A program made the translations under genes and the position numbers. Shown here piece by piece: positions 1-12,044 of a DNA stretch of 64,000 nt (within the stretch, counting starts at the first letter, position 1; every line of letters starts with the position of its first letter). The notes under the pieces are model-generated. The model had not been told where the DNA came from, did no database searches, and saw only the letters and a list, made by a program, of their open reading frames with translations. The DNA lies in contig NC_052508.1 in NCBI RefSeq assembly GCF_014356525.2, positions 55,624,497 to 55,688,496 of the forward strand, in the 5' to 3' direction. The stretch comes from Nilaparvata lugens (taxonomy: Eukaryota > Arthropoda > Insecta > Hemiptera > Delphacidae).

Positions 1-478
1 GGCATTATATAGCCGAAACATTTTCAAAAGGGTACTTAGATTTCAAATTCTTATTTATATTTAAGAGTAGCCCTAAAGAAAAAGAAAACAACTAATCTAT
101 TAATAGTCTATTTATCACATTGTATATCAATCTTATAACAAATATATTATATTATTAAATCATTATCTTATTCATCTACAGTAGCACTTGATAGAGAAAG
201 AAGATGGAAAAAATGAAATAAATCAACGTGCCTCATGAATAATGTGATCAAAGAGATTTATTTACAAATGGCAGTAAATTGGAATTAAAATCATGACCAT
301 AAATATCATTGGATCCTGTAATTTAATGTGCTGTTTTCGTATAGTAATTTCCTTGATAATTTTACACAGTGCAAAATTAAGCCTTTGAAAATCTATCTTG
401 GCATCCTTCTTAATTTGGTAATAAAAGTTGAAAATTGTGCTTTTCGAAGACCCATCTTATTATTTGTTATGTATATTA
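1..478. other. AT-rich sequence without recognised gene
   Basis: AT-rich sequence up to the mariner insertion. No ORF resembling a known protein and no clear repeat structure was seen; probably intergenic or intronic. Confidence 0.5.
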
Positions 479-1233
479 CGAGGGCTATTTTTTTCCGATG
501 TGGTATAAAAAAGAAACTAGTGAGAGTAATTGAATGAATTTATTATCAAAAGTTATTTACATTATTAGTTACTTCTCAACACAGTCACGATTCAGATTGA
601 GGCATTTTTCATACCTGGGTACAAGCTTCCTAATACCTTGTTCATAGAAGTTAGTTGCCAGTGATTTGAGATGGTTTTTGACAGCATCTTGCAGCGCATC
701 GTCTGTTTGGAAGCTCTGCCCTCCTAGCATTTTCTTCAGTTCCGGGAAAAGGTGATAGTCGCTTGTTGCTAAGTCTGGGCTATACGCCGGATGGTCAAAA
801 ACGTCCCATTTAAACCCGTCAAGAAGACGCTTCGTCACAGCAGCACTGTGAGGATGGGCGTTGTCACCCTTGGCCCCCTTCATCATGAATGTTTACTCGT
901 CCGTCTTTAAATTTCCTACACCAATCACGCACTGCACTGTCACTCTTAAAGCTTTCACCATATACTCGTTTCATTCTACAGTGAATTTCTGCTGCGGATA
1001 ACCCTTCAGCTTGCAAAAAACTAATTACACTTTGCAACTCACACTTGGCGGGAGATTCTATCATATTAGCCATGTTTATGTGTCGCTAGATGAACTGGTA
1101 ATGACGACAGATGGCCGAAAAAGAGTGAGGTTATAGTGTGAGATGTGCATAGTCAGCTGCCGTGCATTGTTGGCCAATGCTGCTCACATTGCCATCTAGC
1201 AGCACAATCGGAAGTTGAAAAAAATAGCCCTCG
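479..1233 (-). mobile_element. Deleted mariner (Tc1/mariner superfamily) element
   Basis: A 755-bp element bounded by perfect 17-bp terminal inverted repeats starting CGAGGGCTATTTTTTTC, with a TA dinucleotide on each side (477-478 and 1234-1235), the target duplication of this superfamily. Inside, on the minus strand, lie the two ends of a mariner transposase with the middle missing. A complete mariner is about 1.3 kb, so roughly half is gone. The copy cannot be autonomous; TIRs this intact could still be recognised by a transposase supplied elsewhere (inference). Confidence 0.93.
569..1073 (-). pseudogene. Mariner transposase, internally deleted and out of frame
   Basis: The N-terminal piece (864-1073) carries the mariner helix-turn-helix region: residues such as SVISFLQAEGLSAAEIH and a WCRKFKDGR motif. 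The C-terminal piece (569-886) carries DNAHPHSA and YSPDLATSDYHLF, around the second and third catalytic aspartates of the D,D34D triad. The two pieces are in different frames and the segment with the first catalytic aspartate is absent, so this is an internal deletion derivative. A full mariner transposase is about 345 residues; about 170 remain here. Confidence 0.9.
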
Positions 1234-2629
1234 TATATTATATAATATATTATGTCTAGTTTAAATACAACCCATAAATATTAATTGTACAATAGGATTC
1301 GGTCGCTGGAAAATTTATTCCAAGTTTTTTCCTGGATGATTAGACGCACAAAGAGAAACCATGGAACTGGAAAACTCTAAATGCAGCTTTCAAGTTCATT
1401 CTCCAAAACTTTTCCAATCTATCTATTGAACCTTACATATTCTCTCTTGAATTAGAAAAGAATGGACGCTTGTTTATCTCTAGTCAATTCGTATCTGCGC
1501 TCAGTTTTTTTCTCCGAATGCAAGTTTTTCTAATATGCATTTCGTTGAAATATTGAGCAATTTATAGGGATGAGGTGAAAAAATTCAAGCAACTTTTAAG
1601 GATGAGATTGATTTGGAATCTTATTTTATTATTACTAAAATCTTATTTGAAAATCTGGAAATGAATTTCCATCGAAATGTAGATGTGAGATATTATGATT
1701 CCTCTCAAACTTATGTACTGGATATGAAATTCCCCTCAATTCCACGTCCTAGCTTATTTTTACTTTCGTATTTAAATTATTAATGTTCATTAATGATAAT
1801 TATGAAACGAAAATCTTAATTTTCAATTCAGCTTCAAGCTTATTAGCATTCAAACAATTGTAATATCTCATTTCACTTTTTGTGTAGTTGAGAAGTTGAT
1901 ATTGTGGTAATTATTCATATTGAATGAAAATTTTGACAATTTCTTAGTCTTTTTCATTCAATATCTCATTTCATTGCTTAAATATGCAGTCCTTAATTGA
2001 TATGAATGGATAATAATTGTTTCTGAAGAAAATGCAACGATTGTAGTCTAAGTGGTCAGTAATAAGATTGAATGATTTTTATTAAACGTGAAACTGGCTC
2101 CAAATTCACAAGTTCTCCACTTTTCACAATTCTATCCTAATTGTGTGATTTGAAATGTACACTTTTCTGCTCTCTGCAGCAAAGTACCATAATAATAGCT
2201 TTTTTAACCATGCATATTACATTCATTATAAAGTTGAATTATAGCCAAATTTGTATTCCTAAATTAAGGATTTACATAAAAATGGCCACCATACCTATAA
2301 TATTAAGACTTATTTCTGTTGTTTGCTACATTCAGGCATTCAAATGATGGTAGCTACTATCTTAGAATTTGCAAAGGAATTCACAATTTTGGGCTGAGCC
2401 TGTTGACCCTTCCACAATCATTCATTTGATTTGTGTATATTTTCAAAGTAAAATTATACATTTATTTATTTATACATTGATGGATAATGATGAATATCAT
2501 CCAATAATGATGAATATCACTCTCAACTATGAATGATTATTTATTTTTCTACAACTGCGCGTAAAGAAAGAATTCACATACTCAATTCTCCTCGTAAAAC
2601 AGCTTATTTCTGAGAAGAATCAACTTTTT
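1234..2629. other. No recognised feature
   Basis: AT-rich sequence with only short ORFs that lack recognisable domains. A small local duplication of a GATGAATATCA motif lies at about 2489-2519. Confidence 0.45.
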
Positions 2630-2715
2630 CGCTCGCTAACCATCCGCGCATGCGCAGTAGATTTTCTTTACGCACGCTGATCATTCGCGCATGCGCAGAA
2701 GAGTTTATTTACGCT
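2620..2715. repeat. 41-bp degenerate tandem repeat with paired GCGCATGCGC palindromes
   Basis: Two identical 10-bp palindromes GCGCATGCGC, each followed by AG, occur at 2646-2655 and 2687-2696, exactly 41 bp apart, within a degenerate tandem repeat whose third unit is eroded. The palindrome matches the known NRF-1/Erect-wing consensus (YGCGCAYGCGCR). It is rare by chance in DNA this AT-rich. No adjacent promoter or exon was identified, so a regulatory role is only a possibility. Confidence 0.5.
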
Positions 2716-2849
2716 TGCTAATCAGCTGATGGTAAGCAGCTTGACAAAAAGTCCGATCTTAACCTAAAAAGTCGGTAATTGTAACTCCGCCGATATAAGT
2801 AATTTAGCAGGTTTGGACAATTGTAGAAAAAATGTTGTATGTAATTCGC

Positions 2850-2945
2850 GCGTAATGCTTCTTAATCGCTCTTGCAAAATTATCACGCTCCGCTTCGGGT
2901 CGCGTGATAACTGTTTTGCGCGAGCGATAAAGTCGTGCATTACGC
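2850..2945. repeat. Imperfect 96-bp palindrome (possible MITE core)
   Basis: Both ends read GCGTAATGC when followed inward from either strand, and the arms remain alignable to the centre (ATCGCTC, GCAAAA, TTATCACGC) around a short loop that includes GCTTCGGGT. The stem has mismatches and small indels. It looks like a small foldback/MITE or a helitron-type hairpin. No target duplication was identified. Confidence 0.5.
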
Positions 2946-3060
2946 TCTTAATACATAAATAGCTATTGTTACATTGAACAATACACACATCAAATACATG
3001 ATTAGAAAAGGATCAACAGGCCTAGCCCAAAACTGCTCCTTTTCTGATTAGGAAATAATA
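2945..3060 (-). repeat. Hairpin-tailed retroposon 3' end, class 1 (copy A)
   Basis: Read on the minus strand this is a retroposon 3' end: outer stem AGAAAAGGA / TCCTTTTCT (3004-3012 with 3037-3045) around an inner GGCCTAGCC palindrome. It belongs to the family also seen at 9.5, 41.6, 49.3 and 57.9 kb. Confidence 0.55.
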
Positions 3061-3069
3061 TAGGAAATA

Positions 3070-3950
3070 TACATATCAGGAAATAATAATATATAATAAT
3101 TACAAGGAGTATGAAAGGAAAAATAATAGGATTCCCCTACTTGGTCTGATAAGTATTTTTATTGTACTGCTCTGTCATTGAAGCAGAAATAGTCATCGCA
3201 TCTTTGTAGTTGTAGTATAGTGATGCTAGTAGTAGTGTTACTACAATGTATAGGAATATAGTACAGTAGTAGTGTAAGCAGCAATAGTCTACGTAGCCTT
3301 GTAGTAGCTGTTATTCATGAAACTTATTGCAGCCATAAAACCGTAAACTGTCGGCTCGTGCAGCGCTAACTACTAAATGCTGCTATTTCCAGATCTTGTA
3401 GGCTTTTTCTCTATCAGATTCTCTTTACATTGTTTCTCCGCCGTTAAACGCTAATTTTGTAGAAAGATTCTCGATAAATGGTCCTTTTAAATATGCATTG
3501 CAAATGGATAGCTTATGTTGTTGAGAATCAATAACTATGAAATGATACAATCAATGTAGTGATTTAGAGCCAACTTTGGAATCAGATGATTGGTGTTACA
3601 AGCTTTCAAGTACAGTCTAGTGATTAATGCATCATTTTGCAGAAAAGTCCTGTAAAATTAGAAAGGAGTCGTAACCACTGTCCTTAATAATACATTTTAC
3701 AAAGTATGCTGGAAAACGTATATTTGAATGATTGATTGAGTGATTGTCCAGATTAGATATTTTAATATCTAAAAAGATACCAGATAAAAATCCTTGTCAC
3801 TCTGTTAAAGATGCACCCGAGCTTCTGAAATGTGGTATTTCATTTTGTACAATCAGTGTGATTGTACAGTAGTACAGTACAAGAACACCACATAGCCTAA
3901 TACAAAAAATAATATTTTGTGCTTGGAATTTCACTATGACAAGATTTATT
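3070..3950. other. No recognised feature
   Basis: AT-rich sequence containing several TAGTAGT-like short repeats around 3210-3310. No coding or structural signal was recognised. Confidence 0.4.
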
Positions 3951-3954
3951 CATT

Positions 3955-4140
3955 CATTTTATCTATTTATTTATAATGCAAATGGCACTAATGTAATATG
4001 TTCAGGCGGTTGGACCTTCCCGCAAGGGATTCCCCACCATCAAAAGCCATACGAATTTACTTTACTTTACACTAATGTAATAACATTGGCAGATAAATAA
4101 TAAGGTAATCCTTGTGCTATATTTCTTCCAAATTTATAAG
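3955..4140 (-). repeat. Hairpin-tailed retroposon 3' end, class 2 (copy B), interrupted
   Basis: Shares its T-rich leader, the ATAATAAGGTAATCCTTGTG core and the TTCTTCCAAATTTAT segment with 12045-12145. It is split by the 71-bp insertion at 3999-4069. Confidence 0.55.
3999..4069 (+). mobile_element. 71-bp retroposon 3' fragment with 13-bp target duplication
   Basis: The insert ends in three TTTAC units and is flanked by a perfect 13-bp direct repeat CACTAATGTAATA (3986-3998 and 4070-4082). A short tandem 3' tail plus a long target duplication is the mark of target-primed reverse transcription, so this is a severely 5'-truncated LINE or SINE. It landed inside an older repeat whose uninterrupted relative is at about 12.05 kb. 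The parent family was not identified. Confidence 0.8.
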
Positions 4141-4296
4141 TGACAAAGTCCAAGATAAGGTTAGAATTTCACGTGTACAATTATTATAAAATTTTAGTCC
4201 AAGATGATCTTTTTTATTTTATTTGCGAAATTCTGAAATAAGCTGAGCACGACTACTCTTAACTTACTGCAAATTGTGTTTCTAATTGAATCAAAT

Positions 4297-4475
4297 ATCC
4301 CATTGATGAGAAATACTCTTTTTATCAGTTAACTATTTTTATCATCCCATTGAAGAAAAATACTCTTTTTATCAGTTTACTCTTTTTATCATCCCATTGA
4401 AGAAAAATACTCTTTTTTATCAGTTTACTCTTTTTATCATCCAATTGAAGAAAAATTCACTTTTATCAGTTTATC
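4297..4475. repeat. 47-bp tandem repeat, about 3.8 copies
   Basis: Units containing CCCATTGAAGAAAAATACTC start at about 4299, 4346, 4393 and 4440, giving periods of 47, 47 and 47-48 bp. Confidence 0.85.
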
Positions 4476-4604
4476 AGAGATTGAAAATGGTGTAACAACC
4501 GATACCGGTCTTTCTAACTATCAATAAATCTGTGGTTTTTGACACTTTCTATTATCTTTATTTAATACTCTTAATAATGTTCGACATTACACTTTTGTTG
4601 AAAA

Positions 4605-5415
4605 TTCCAATATGCTATTGAATTTCCTCAAAAAATGTCATCAGGATACACTTCTGTAGCTTAATTTTTGTCATGTTATACATACCAAGAATCGAAATGT
4701 AATAGATTAAGTTAGAATCACAAAATCCTCTGGTACATCAATCAGTATGGTAATCGAGTACATCACCAACATGCTTTTGAATTTTCCCCCAAAAATTTCA
4801 TCTGGATTTCACTTCTGTAGCTTGATTTTTGTCATGTTATACATACCAAGAATCGAAATGTAATAAACTAAGTTAGAATCACAAAATCCTCTGGTACATC
4901 AATCAGTATGGTAATCGAGTACATCACCAACATGCTTTTGAATTTTCCCCCAAAAATTTCATCTGGATTTCACTTCTGTAGCTTGATTTTTGTCATGTTA
5001 TACATACCAAGAATCGAAATGTAATAGATTAAGTTAGAATCACAAAATCCTCTGGTACATCAATCAGTATGGTAATCGAGTACATCACCACATGCTTTTG
5101 AATTTTCCCCCAAAAATTCATCTGGATTTCACTTCTGTAGCTTGATTTTTGTCATGTTATACATACCAAGAATCGAAATGTAATAAACTAAGTTAGAATC
5201 ACAAAATCCTCTGGTACATCAATCAGTATGGTAATCTAGTACATCACCAACATGCTTTTGAATTTCCCCCCAAAAATTTCATCTGGATACCCTTATTTAT
5301 TTTATTTTTTTTTGTTTAACTTCTATTGCTTGATTTTAGTCATGTTATACATCCCAAGAATCCCAATGTAATAGATGAAGTTAGAATCCCAAAATCCTCT
5401 GGTATCAATATTATT
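4605..5415. repeat. ~160-bp tandem repeat, about five copies
   Basis: The motif CTTTTGAATTTTCCCCCAAA recurs at about 4773, 4934, 5094 and 5254, giving a period near 160 bp. Flanking units at both ends are more diverged. Inner units are nearly identical and edge units degenerate, the usual pattern of a satellite maintained by unequal exchange. Confidence 0.9.
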
Positions 5416-5419
5416 CTAT

Positions 5420-6835
5420 TGAGTTCATCTCCACCATTGTGCAATTGGTGCTGTACTCTTTTGAATACTTGTAATTTTTGTTTTGTTTGAGTGTCTGCTT
5501 TTTGTGATGGCTAGCCAAAATGCGTGCACTGACCGGTGGTTAGTGAGACGTGTCTTTCTCTCCCCCTTCCCCCGTGACCCCCTGACCCCCGACCCCCCCT
5601 TGCACAGCCAGACGATCTTTGTCCGCCGTCGCCGTCACCGTCGACCAATCTATTTCGGGAAGCGTCAAAATTAAAATAGCCGCTGCTAACTTCACAATTT
5701 GGAGGCACATCACTGGAAATTGAAGAGATGACACTCCTCTTCAACTCTTGTTGCTCTAATTAGATTAATTATGCTGGGTTGCACCCAAGGCTCATAAATA
5801 GGCCTATGTACTATTCTTGGGTTGCACTAACCGGGATCACTATTATCCCAAATCAGCTGAATTATACTGACTATAAATATACAGGAAAGATAGAGGTTTC
5901 TCTCAGGAAGGATAGCTTGATTCTTTTTGCCTTAATTTAGTGATGATTCTGGATTAAACTTGATCTTGCTTGATGCTGCAATCAGTGTCAGATATACAAA
6001 TATCAGTGTGCAGATAATTAGTATATCAGTGTGTTAATTAATATTCAGTGTATTAATTAATATTCAGTGTATTAATTAGTATATCAGTGTGTAGATAATA
6101 CAATTGAGTACTAGAATTTGAAGCTTTATTTGCGGAAATGAGGCGTAGACTTTTGCAAACGTAAAGGGAGGAATGATTAGACGTTGACCGATAGTTTTAT
6201 TTGAGTTTTCAGTTTTGAACCATCGGGAAGTGACTTTGAAACTCATAAACTGACATTAGCTGGCCATAAGGATCTATCCAATGAACTTACTTGTATAACT
6301 TTCCTGTTAATTTCCCGAAAGTATAGTAGAATGAATGAGACATGAAGTAGATAATTAATGGTCAGTATTCGTTCCCTTATGCCCTATATCTCATCCATTG
6401 ATTAATTAATTATCATACATCAATGTTTAATACAGTATATTAAGGTAGTAAAATATTAGTAACAGTTGAGAGAGTATCATATTTAATTTTCACTTGAAAG
6501 TAATAGTAGTAGTAAATTTCTATTAAAAACCTTCCAAACAAAATCAATTTCGTATATTAAGCGGAGTTGTATCACAAGTTGAATTGGTTACACAGATCAG
6601 ACAAGTTACAGAGATTAGTGCAACTAGTTTTTATTGGACAGCCTCATCAATCAGGCTTCATTGCTAAAAATTCAAAATTTAGGATTTTTTGAATAATTAA
6701 TGTTCTAGATTTTGTTTTAGACTTTTATGATATCTATTTGATTCAAAATTGGCTCGTTTTTCTGAGCTTGAATATGTGAATTGTTTTTTGAAAAGTGAAA
6801 GTGGCATAACCTACATTTTGATTCGGACAGTATAG
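5420..6835. other. No recognised gene; GC-rich patch and short ATTAATTA repeats
   Basis: A locally GC-rich patch at 5500-5665 has overlapping short ORFs on both strands but no recognised domain. A short degenerate tandem repeat of ATCAGTGT/ATTAATTA units lies at 5990-6110. Confidence 0.4.
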
Positions 6836-6837
6836 TA

Positions 6838-6945
6838 CAAATTGGAAATGGTACAGTTTTGGGAATGATGCAAAAGTTTTGGGCAAAAGCCTTTCCTCAT
6901 TTCAAGAATTTGTGCACAACATGATGAATAAATAAATATAAAAAC
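6838..6945 (+). repeat. Degenerate hairpin-tailed retroposon 3' end, opposite orientation
   Basis: The segment with AGTTTTGGGCAAAAGCCTTT followed by ATGAATAAATAAATATAA is the reverse complement of the class 1 core plus its A-rich tail. It is the only plus-oriented copy noticed. Confidence 0.4.
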
Positions 6946-6949
6946 AGAT

Positions 6950-8145
6950 TAATGGATAATATTTTGTATGACACATTTAAAGGGCCATTTGTACAGTGTT
7001 AGCTTGAAAGGAATCTCAGCTTAGACTGGATTGAATGATGAGTTTTGTTTCCTGTAATGTGATGAGTTTAAACCACCAGCTGATCCAATTCAGTTTGAGC
7101 TTCACTGAGCAAACGCCACTTGATTTTGTTGATACCATCATTGATTGAGTACTAGAACCAGTGTACTATGTGAATGCTACGAGAACATACTGAGTAATTG
7201 TGAATGAGAATATGCTAAAAGCTTGGAATGTTTGGACGGGAAACGTAAAACAAGAAGTGGCAACTTGACGCTGCTTCCGTTCATTGTTCATTGCCAGGCC
7301 AGCGTCTGTCAATGCATGCCACCGACTGCGACTGGCCAAAGCCCCAAATAGGGCGCATGACTCATCGTCCGCTCATTCTGTTCCCCTTAAAAATCTTCTC
7401 TTTTCCCCCCTTTCCGTCTTCCAAGTCCCCCCTTGCTACATCCATATACACCCACAACACATCACAAGTCAAGAACAACAGTAACTGCGCTACCAGACAT
7501 TGTTGTCGGCTAGTTTTGAAGCTTCCTCTTGTTCTGTTGCGGCTGGATATTTCTGGTATTTGCCAACAATGTTTAGAAATCATCAAAAGTATAAATCAGT
7601 AGAGAAATCAGTAGTATAAAATAATAAATCATTAGTATAAATCAATACTGTAGAAATGAATAGATTTATAGGTAGATGAAGTTTATGTTCAAATTTTAAA
7701 AGCTCCATGTTTCAAAAGAATTGGATTTGAGATCGACATTTTCGAATCTGGAACTCCTGTAAAGATTCAATTTATCGCAATTTGTAACAATGTCCACTCA
7801 TGCGTTAAAATGTGTTACATCTATACTACTCTATCTACTCTATCTACTACTCTATCTATCTACTCTGTTACATCTATCTACTCTCACCATTGGTAGAACC
7901 CTCCCAGAGTGTCATTTTCTCAAAAGTCCCAAGAAATCCCCCTGGAGCTTTCCTCCCCAGTCCCCCTCGAAGTTGAAAACTGCAGGTAATCACGGGAAAT
8001 CAACTATCTCTGTAACCATTTATAGGAAAAAGTAATTCCTAACTTCATTCGTTACATTATGAACTACAGAATTGATCCTATTCATTTACCCGATAGAAAT
8101 AAAAATATGTCGAAAGTTTTAACTTTCATTGCCCTATTACCATAG
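6950..8145. other. No recognised feature
   Basis: A mixed-composition segment (7260-7600) has short overlapping ORFs without recognised domains. A CTATCTA-rich simple repeat lies at 7820-7880. Confidence 0.4.
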
Positions 8146-8148
8146 GTA

Positions 8149-8945
8149 AGGAAAGTATTGCTTTCCAAAAAAATTAAGGTACCCCAATTTCAAGTTTTCA
8201 ATACGTTTCAAGGTCCCCTGAGTCCAAGAACATTATTATTCTTTTCATTTGCCTTTTTATTTTTTAGTAAGTGGTTCTATGAAAAAATGAGCCGAAGATG
8301 TTATAGATAAGCAAGATGTTAACCAACAGTTTATTATTTTCATCCAATTGAGGTTTGGACATCATCAGTAGTTCAAAATGCATACAATTATCACTACCAT
8401 ATTATTTTACTACAAATCAAATCTTTTGTACATGCATTATTGAAGTTCTAATGTCCCTGATCTGCATCTGTGGTAAGGAAATTATTGCTTTCCAAAAAAA
8501 ATTAAGGTGCTCCAATTTCAAGTTTTCTATACGTTTCAAGGTCCCCTGAGTCCAAAAACATTATTATTCTTACCATTTGCCTTTTTATTTTTTGAAGTGG
8601 TTCAAAGAAAAAATGAGCCAAATTATTAAGATGTTAACCAACAGCTCATTATTTTCATCCAATTGAGGTTTGGACATCATCAGTCAGTAGTTCAAAATGC
8701 ATACAATCATCACTATCATATTTTACTACAAATCAAATCAATTCTTCAATTTCCAGTGAAGAGTGTGATTCACAAGTAGCGACTTTCATTCGCTTCCTTG
8801 ACGTGCCCCTCATCCTTGTGATGTAGGTGGTGAAATAAAAAATGAAAAATGAAAATGGAATGAAATCTCTTGTATGCATTATTGAATTTCTAATGTCCCT
8901 GATCTGCATATGTGTTAGAAAATTCCCAGTTTATTCTGTTATTTT
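8149..8945. repeat. Tandem duplication of a ~330-bp repeat
   Basis: Two copies (about 8149-8475 and 8476-8945) share TAAGGAAAGTATTGCTTTCC-like starts, CAAGGTCCCCTGAGTCCAA, CCAATTGAGGTTTGGACATC and TAATGTCCCTGATCTGCAT. The second copy carries an extra ~135 bp at about 8735-8870. From memory this family is very abundant in planthopper genomes (inference). Confidence 0.8.
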
Positions 8946-8949
8946 TTAG

Positions 8950-9470
8950 GCATCTTGACTAATGATATCTCATTTTACCCATTTAATTTTCAAATGAATC
9001 GGATGTTGGAATGCGGGTTAGTTGGGGAATTCCAGTGCTGTTTGACACGTGCTTTTCACGTGGCCTGGATGGAGTGTTGCCAACTGTAGCAGGCTAGGAG
9101 GCTAGCAGTGCTCCCGACACCCGAAATACTACCCGGCTACTGCATGCTTTATTTAGATCGTTGACATCCACACTTATTACCTACTTCAGTAGCCACCTGA
9201 GCCCAAATTGCATAATATTATCCTCCAACCGGCGCCTCTCCATCTAAGTACTGCATAACAGACCTCTGTTCTCCATTCTTCGCATTTGATGCATATCATT
9301 GCAGACTTGTGTTGAATTGTAACTGAAAGAATTTCTGACTTCTTGATTTCTGACATTCAGGATTTCCATATTCATGAACATTGAACGATTCTAGACTGGA
9401 ACTTAGCTGAGCAAGACTTTGTTGACTAGCAACTTATCGGTACGATCCTAGTACATTACTTGTACTTCAC
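8950..9470. other. No recognised feature
   Basis: A moderately GC-rich stretch at 9000-9250 has no recognisable ORF or repeat. Confidence 0.35.
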
Positions 9471-9476
9471 TTGTGC

Positions 9477-9590
9477 TTTATTTATTTGTTATTTACAAAA
9501 ACGCATACAGGTATGGGAACAACAGGAATTATAGCCCAAAACTGTTCCCTATTCAATATCACAAAGTTCTTCATAAGTAAAATGAGAAAA
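9477..9590 (-). repeat. Hairpin-tailed retroposon 3' end, class 1 (copy C)
   Basis: T-rich leader (TTTATTTATTTGTTATTTAC), then an outer stem TATGGGAACA / TGTTCCCTAT around a degenerate inner palindrome followed by CCCAAAAC. Confidence 0.6.
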
Positions 9591-10149
9591 AAGTTACTGA
9601 AAATTAGTACAAATAAGAAATAAAATAATAGGAAATATTAATAATAATGAAGAATATGAGTACAAATAAGTACTGATGTAAGAAATAATACACAATATGA
9701 TTTAGTAATGAATATGAGAGTACAATGAACCAGAATTTTGTTCCACTGGAAGACACACAGTTAAGAGGAAAAATACTAATGAGAAAAATTCATAATATGT
9801 CTTTAAGTAATAATAATTAAACTAATATCAAGAGACAGGCTTTGTTTGCTAAGCAACAAGTAGTGCTCAGTTTGGTTGCGTTGTAAAAATTGTTCAGGAA
9901 CACAGTTTGCTATCTTGAAAATAATTCCCAATAAAACAATTTTGCAATTTGAATTTCAAACAGTGAGAAGAAGATGAATCTAAATCTATCTTGAAAAAGT
10001 AATTCAATTCATTTATAATATATAATATGAATAGCCTACTACTCTTATAATGCTATCCAGTTAATTATTCAATATGAATTGATATGAATAAATTTATATG
10101 ATTTATAATATATATCATTAATATTATATGATTCATCAATTATTGATAT

Positions 10150-10345
10150 TATTTATTTATTTATTTTATTTATTTATTTATAAAATACTATAATCATAAT
10201 ACAATTATGACATTGGAGGAAAAACTAGGCTAAGCCTGTACTATTTCTCTCCAAAAATTTTGATAAAATGTTAATGTTGTCCAAAAGATAAGGTTATAAA
10301 TAGTCACACACTGCTTCGTCACTTGATTTTCGGTCCAGAAATGAT
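10150..10345 (-). repeat. Hairpin-tailed retroposon 3' end, class 3 (copy D)
   Basis: TTTATTTA-rich leader, stem TTGGAGGAAAAA / TTTCTCTCCAA around AGGCTAAGCCT, followed by ACTGCTTCGTCACTTGATTT. Class 3 relatives are at 36.3 and 60.5 kb. Confidence 0.7.
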
Positions 10346-10349
10346 GATT

Positions 10350-12040
10350 TAAAATTTTGAATTTTGAAGGTTGATTTTATACTCTAAATGAATCACAATA
10401 AATTAAAAACTTTAGAAATATTGCACTTATTTAAAAAATTTGAATACAAAATCAAAAACCTATTAATAAATTCATATTTAATAATTCGAGTTGTATTAAA
10501 ATTATAGGATTAGTATTTATATTATATTGTACTTATAATATTCTGTAGATAATGATAACTTTATCCACCTCGTATTTAGGTAATGATTAAGTTATTGGAG
10601 ATGTCTAAATTGGTGTAAACACTTTGAAGCCGATTCCTTGTCTCCAATCTTGAGATCATCTTCACCATACAAATGTTACTTGATTCCATGATTGATGGTC
10701 TATGCTGATGAGAAGTAACCCAAGAATGAAAAATTGAAGAATAATTATTGAGTCCTTGTAAACATACTTTCAATAACCAGTTTGTTATACATTATATTTA
10801 AAAGTGATATGTATTATATTCGTAACTTTCACTCTCTAGAATCGATACCCTCCTAGTTCGTTAGATTGTTTTAATAATATGTAGGATAATGATTCAATTA
10901 TTGGAAGAGGCCCACCATTGTGTCATCCCCTTGAAGCCAATCTCTTGTTTCCAATCTTATGATTCTCTACAAAAAATAAATTCCATCCCTTGATTGTTGT
11001 TCAAAACGTAACAATCCCTATCAATAAGTATAAATTTAGTATACTGTTGTATCCCATGCCACGCCTACAGTTTCTCCTCTATTAATATTAATTCTCTACC
11101 TGACAATTCTATTCACAAACGGTAACAACAATAGCAATATTCTAAAAGGGCTGTTTTTTGTTAACAGCCATTTTATTATTATAGTAGTGTATTTAATTTT
11201 ACGACAGTCGACCTACTTTATGACGCGTAATAACAGGTTTGTGCCGACACACTGGTTGTCTTCTCTCCTCCCTCACTCGCGGTCTCTCTCTCACTCGATC
11301 TTCTTCAACCCCCTCGTTCCTGGTTCAATTCTCAGACTTGTAGACTGATGTTGAGGTAGGACTGTTCTGGAGGCGTCAAACCACGCCGCCGTTTGATTTG
11401 GCCTTTGTGTGAATAAAGCCACAGGCAAAATTCTATCTGCACAATCCTTGATAGAAAACCTCTGTTATCCTTGTATTTGGTAAGGTCCGGAGGGACCCCT
11501 ATACACACCAATAAAACAGTTTGAGGTAACCTTGGTTAGATGTTTCAAACCAAGTATGAAATGTTTATAGAACATTGACTTCAATTATACCACTTACCAA
11601 GTAAGTGTTTATAAATGTTGACTCAATTGTGTTTTCTCCAACTCCATCCTGCTTATTACAGTGGAAAATTACTGTGGAACCTCTCTACAGAGTGTCCCAC
11701 GAAAGGTATAACAGCCAAATACCATAGATTTAACATGAAATTTGCAACAAAAATGTTCAGTAAATTTTTTTTTATATCGACCCTATAGTAGGATACTAAT
11801 GTAGGGTGTAGTCCTACACCCTGTTACATTACATTTTTCTGCAGTCACTAGAAACGTCCATATAGCTTGATGTAGTACACTCTGAATCAGCTCAAACCTT
11901 CTTATATTACACTTTTTGAGTGGTCCCTTGAGATATATTGAATATTTATTTTACTAAAAGCACGTAATAATAAATTGTAGAATTGATGTCATTCAATTAT
12001 ACAAATAAAATAGTGTACGATAAAACCATAATTTCTTCTT
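10350..12040. other. No recognised gene
   Basis: AT-rich DNA plus a mixed segment (11150-11515) with a small GGCTGTT/AACAGCC hairpin, pyrimidine-rich tracts and an AATAAA. No coding exon was recognised. Confidence 0.4.
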
Positions 12041-12044
12041 GAAG

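Noticed and set aside
5483..5744. Overlapping ORFs in a GC-rich patch
   Set aside because: Proline/arginine-rich translations on both strands follow the base composition; no domain or splice context.
11150..11515. Possible solo LTR or LTR leader (pyrimidine tracts, AATAAA, TTGGTAAGGTCCGGAGGGAC)
   Set aside because: No second copy, no clear TG...CA borders and no target duplication could be found.
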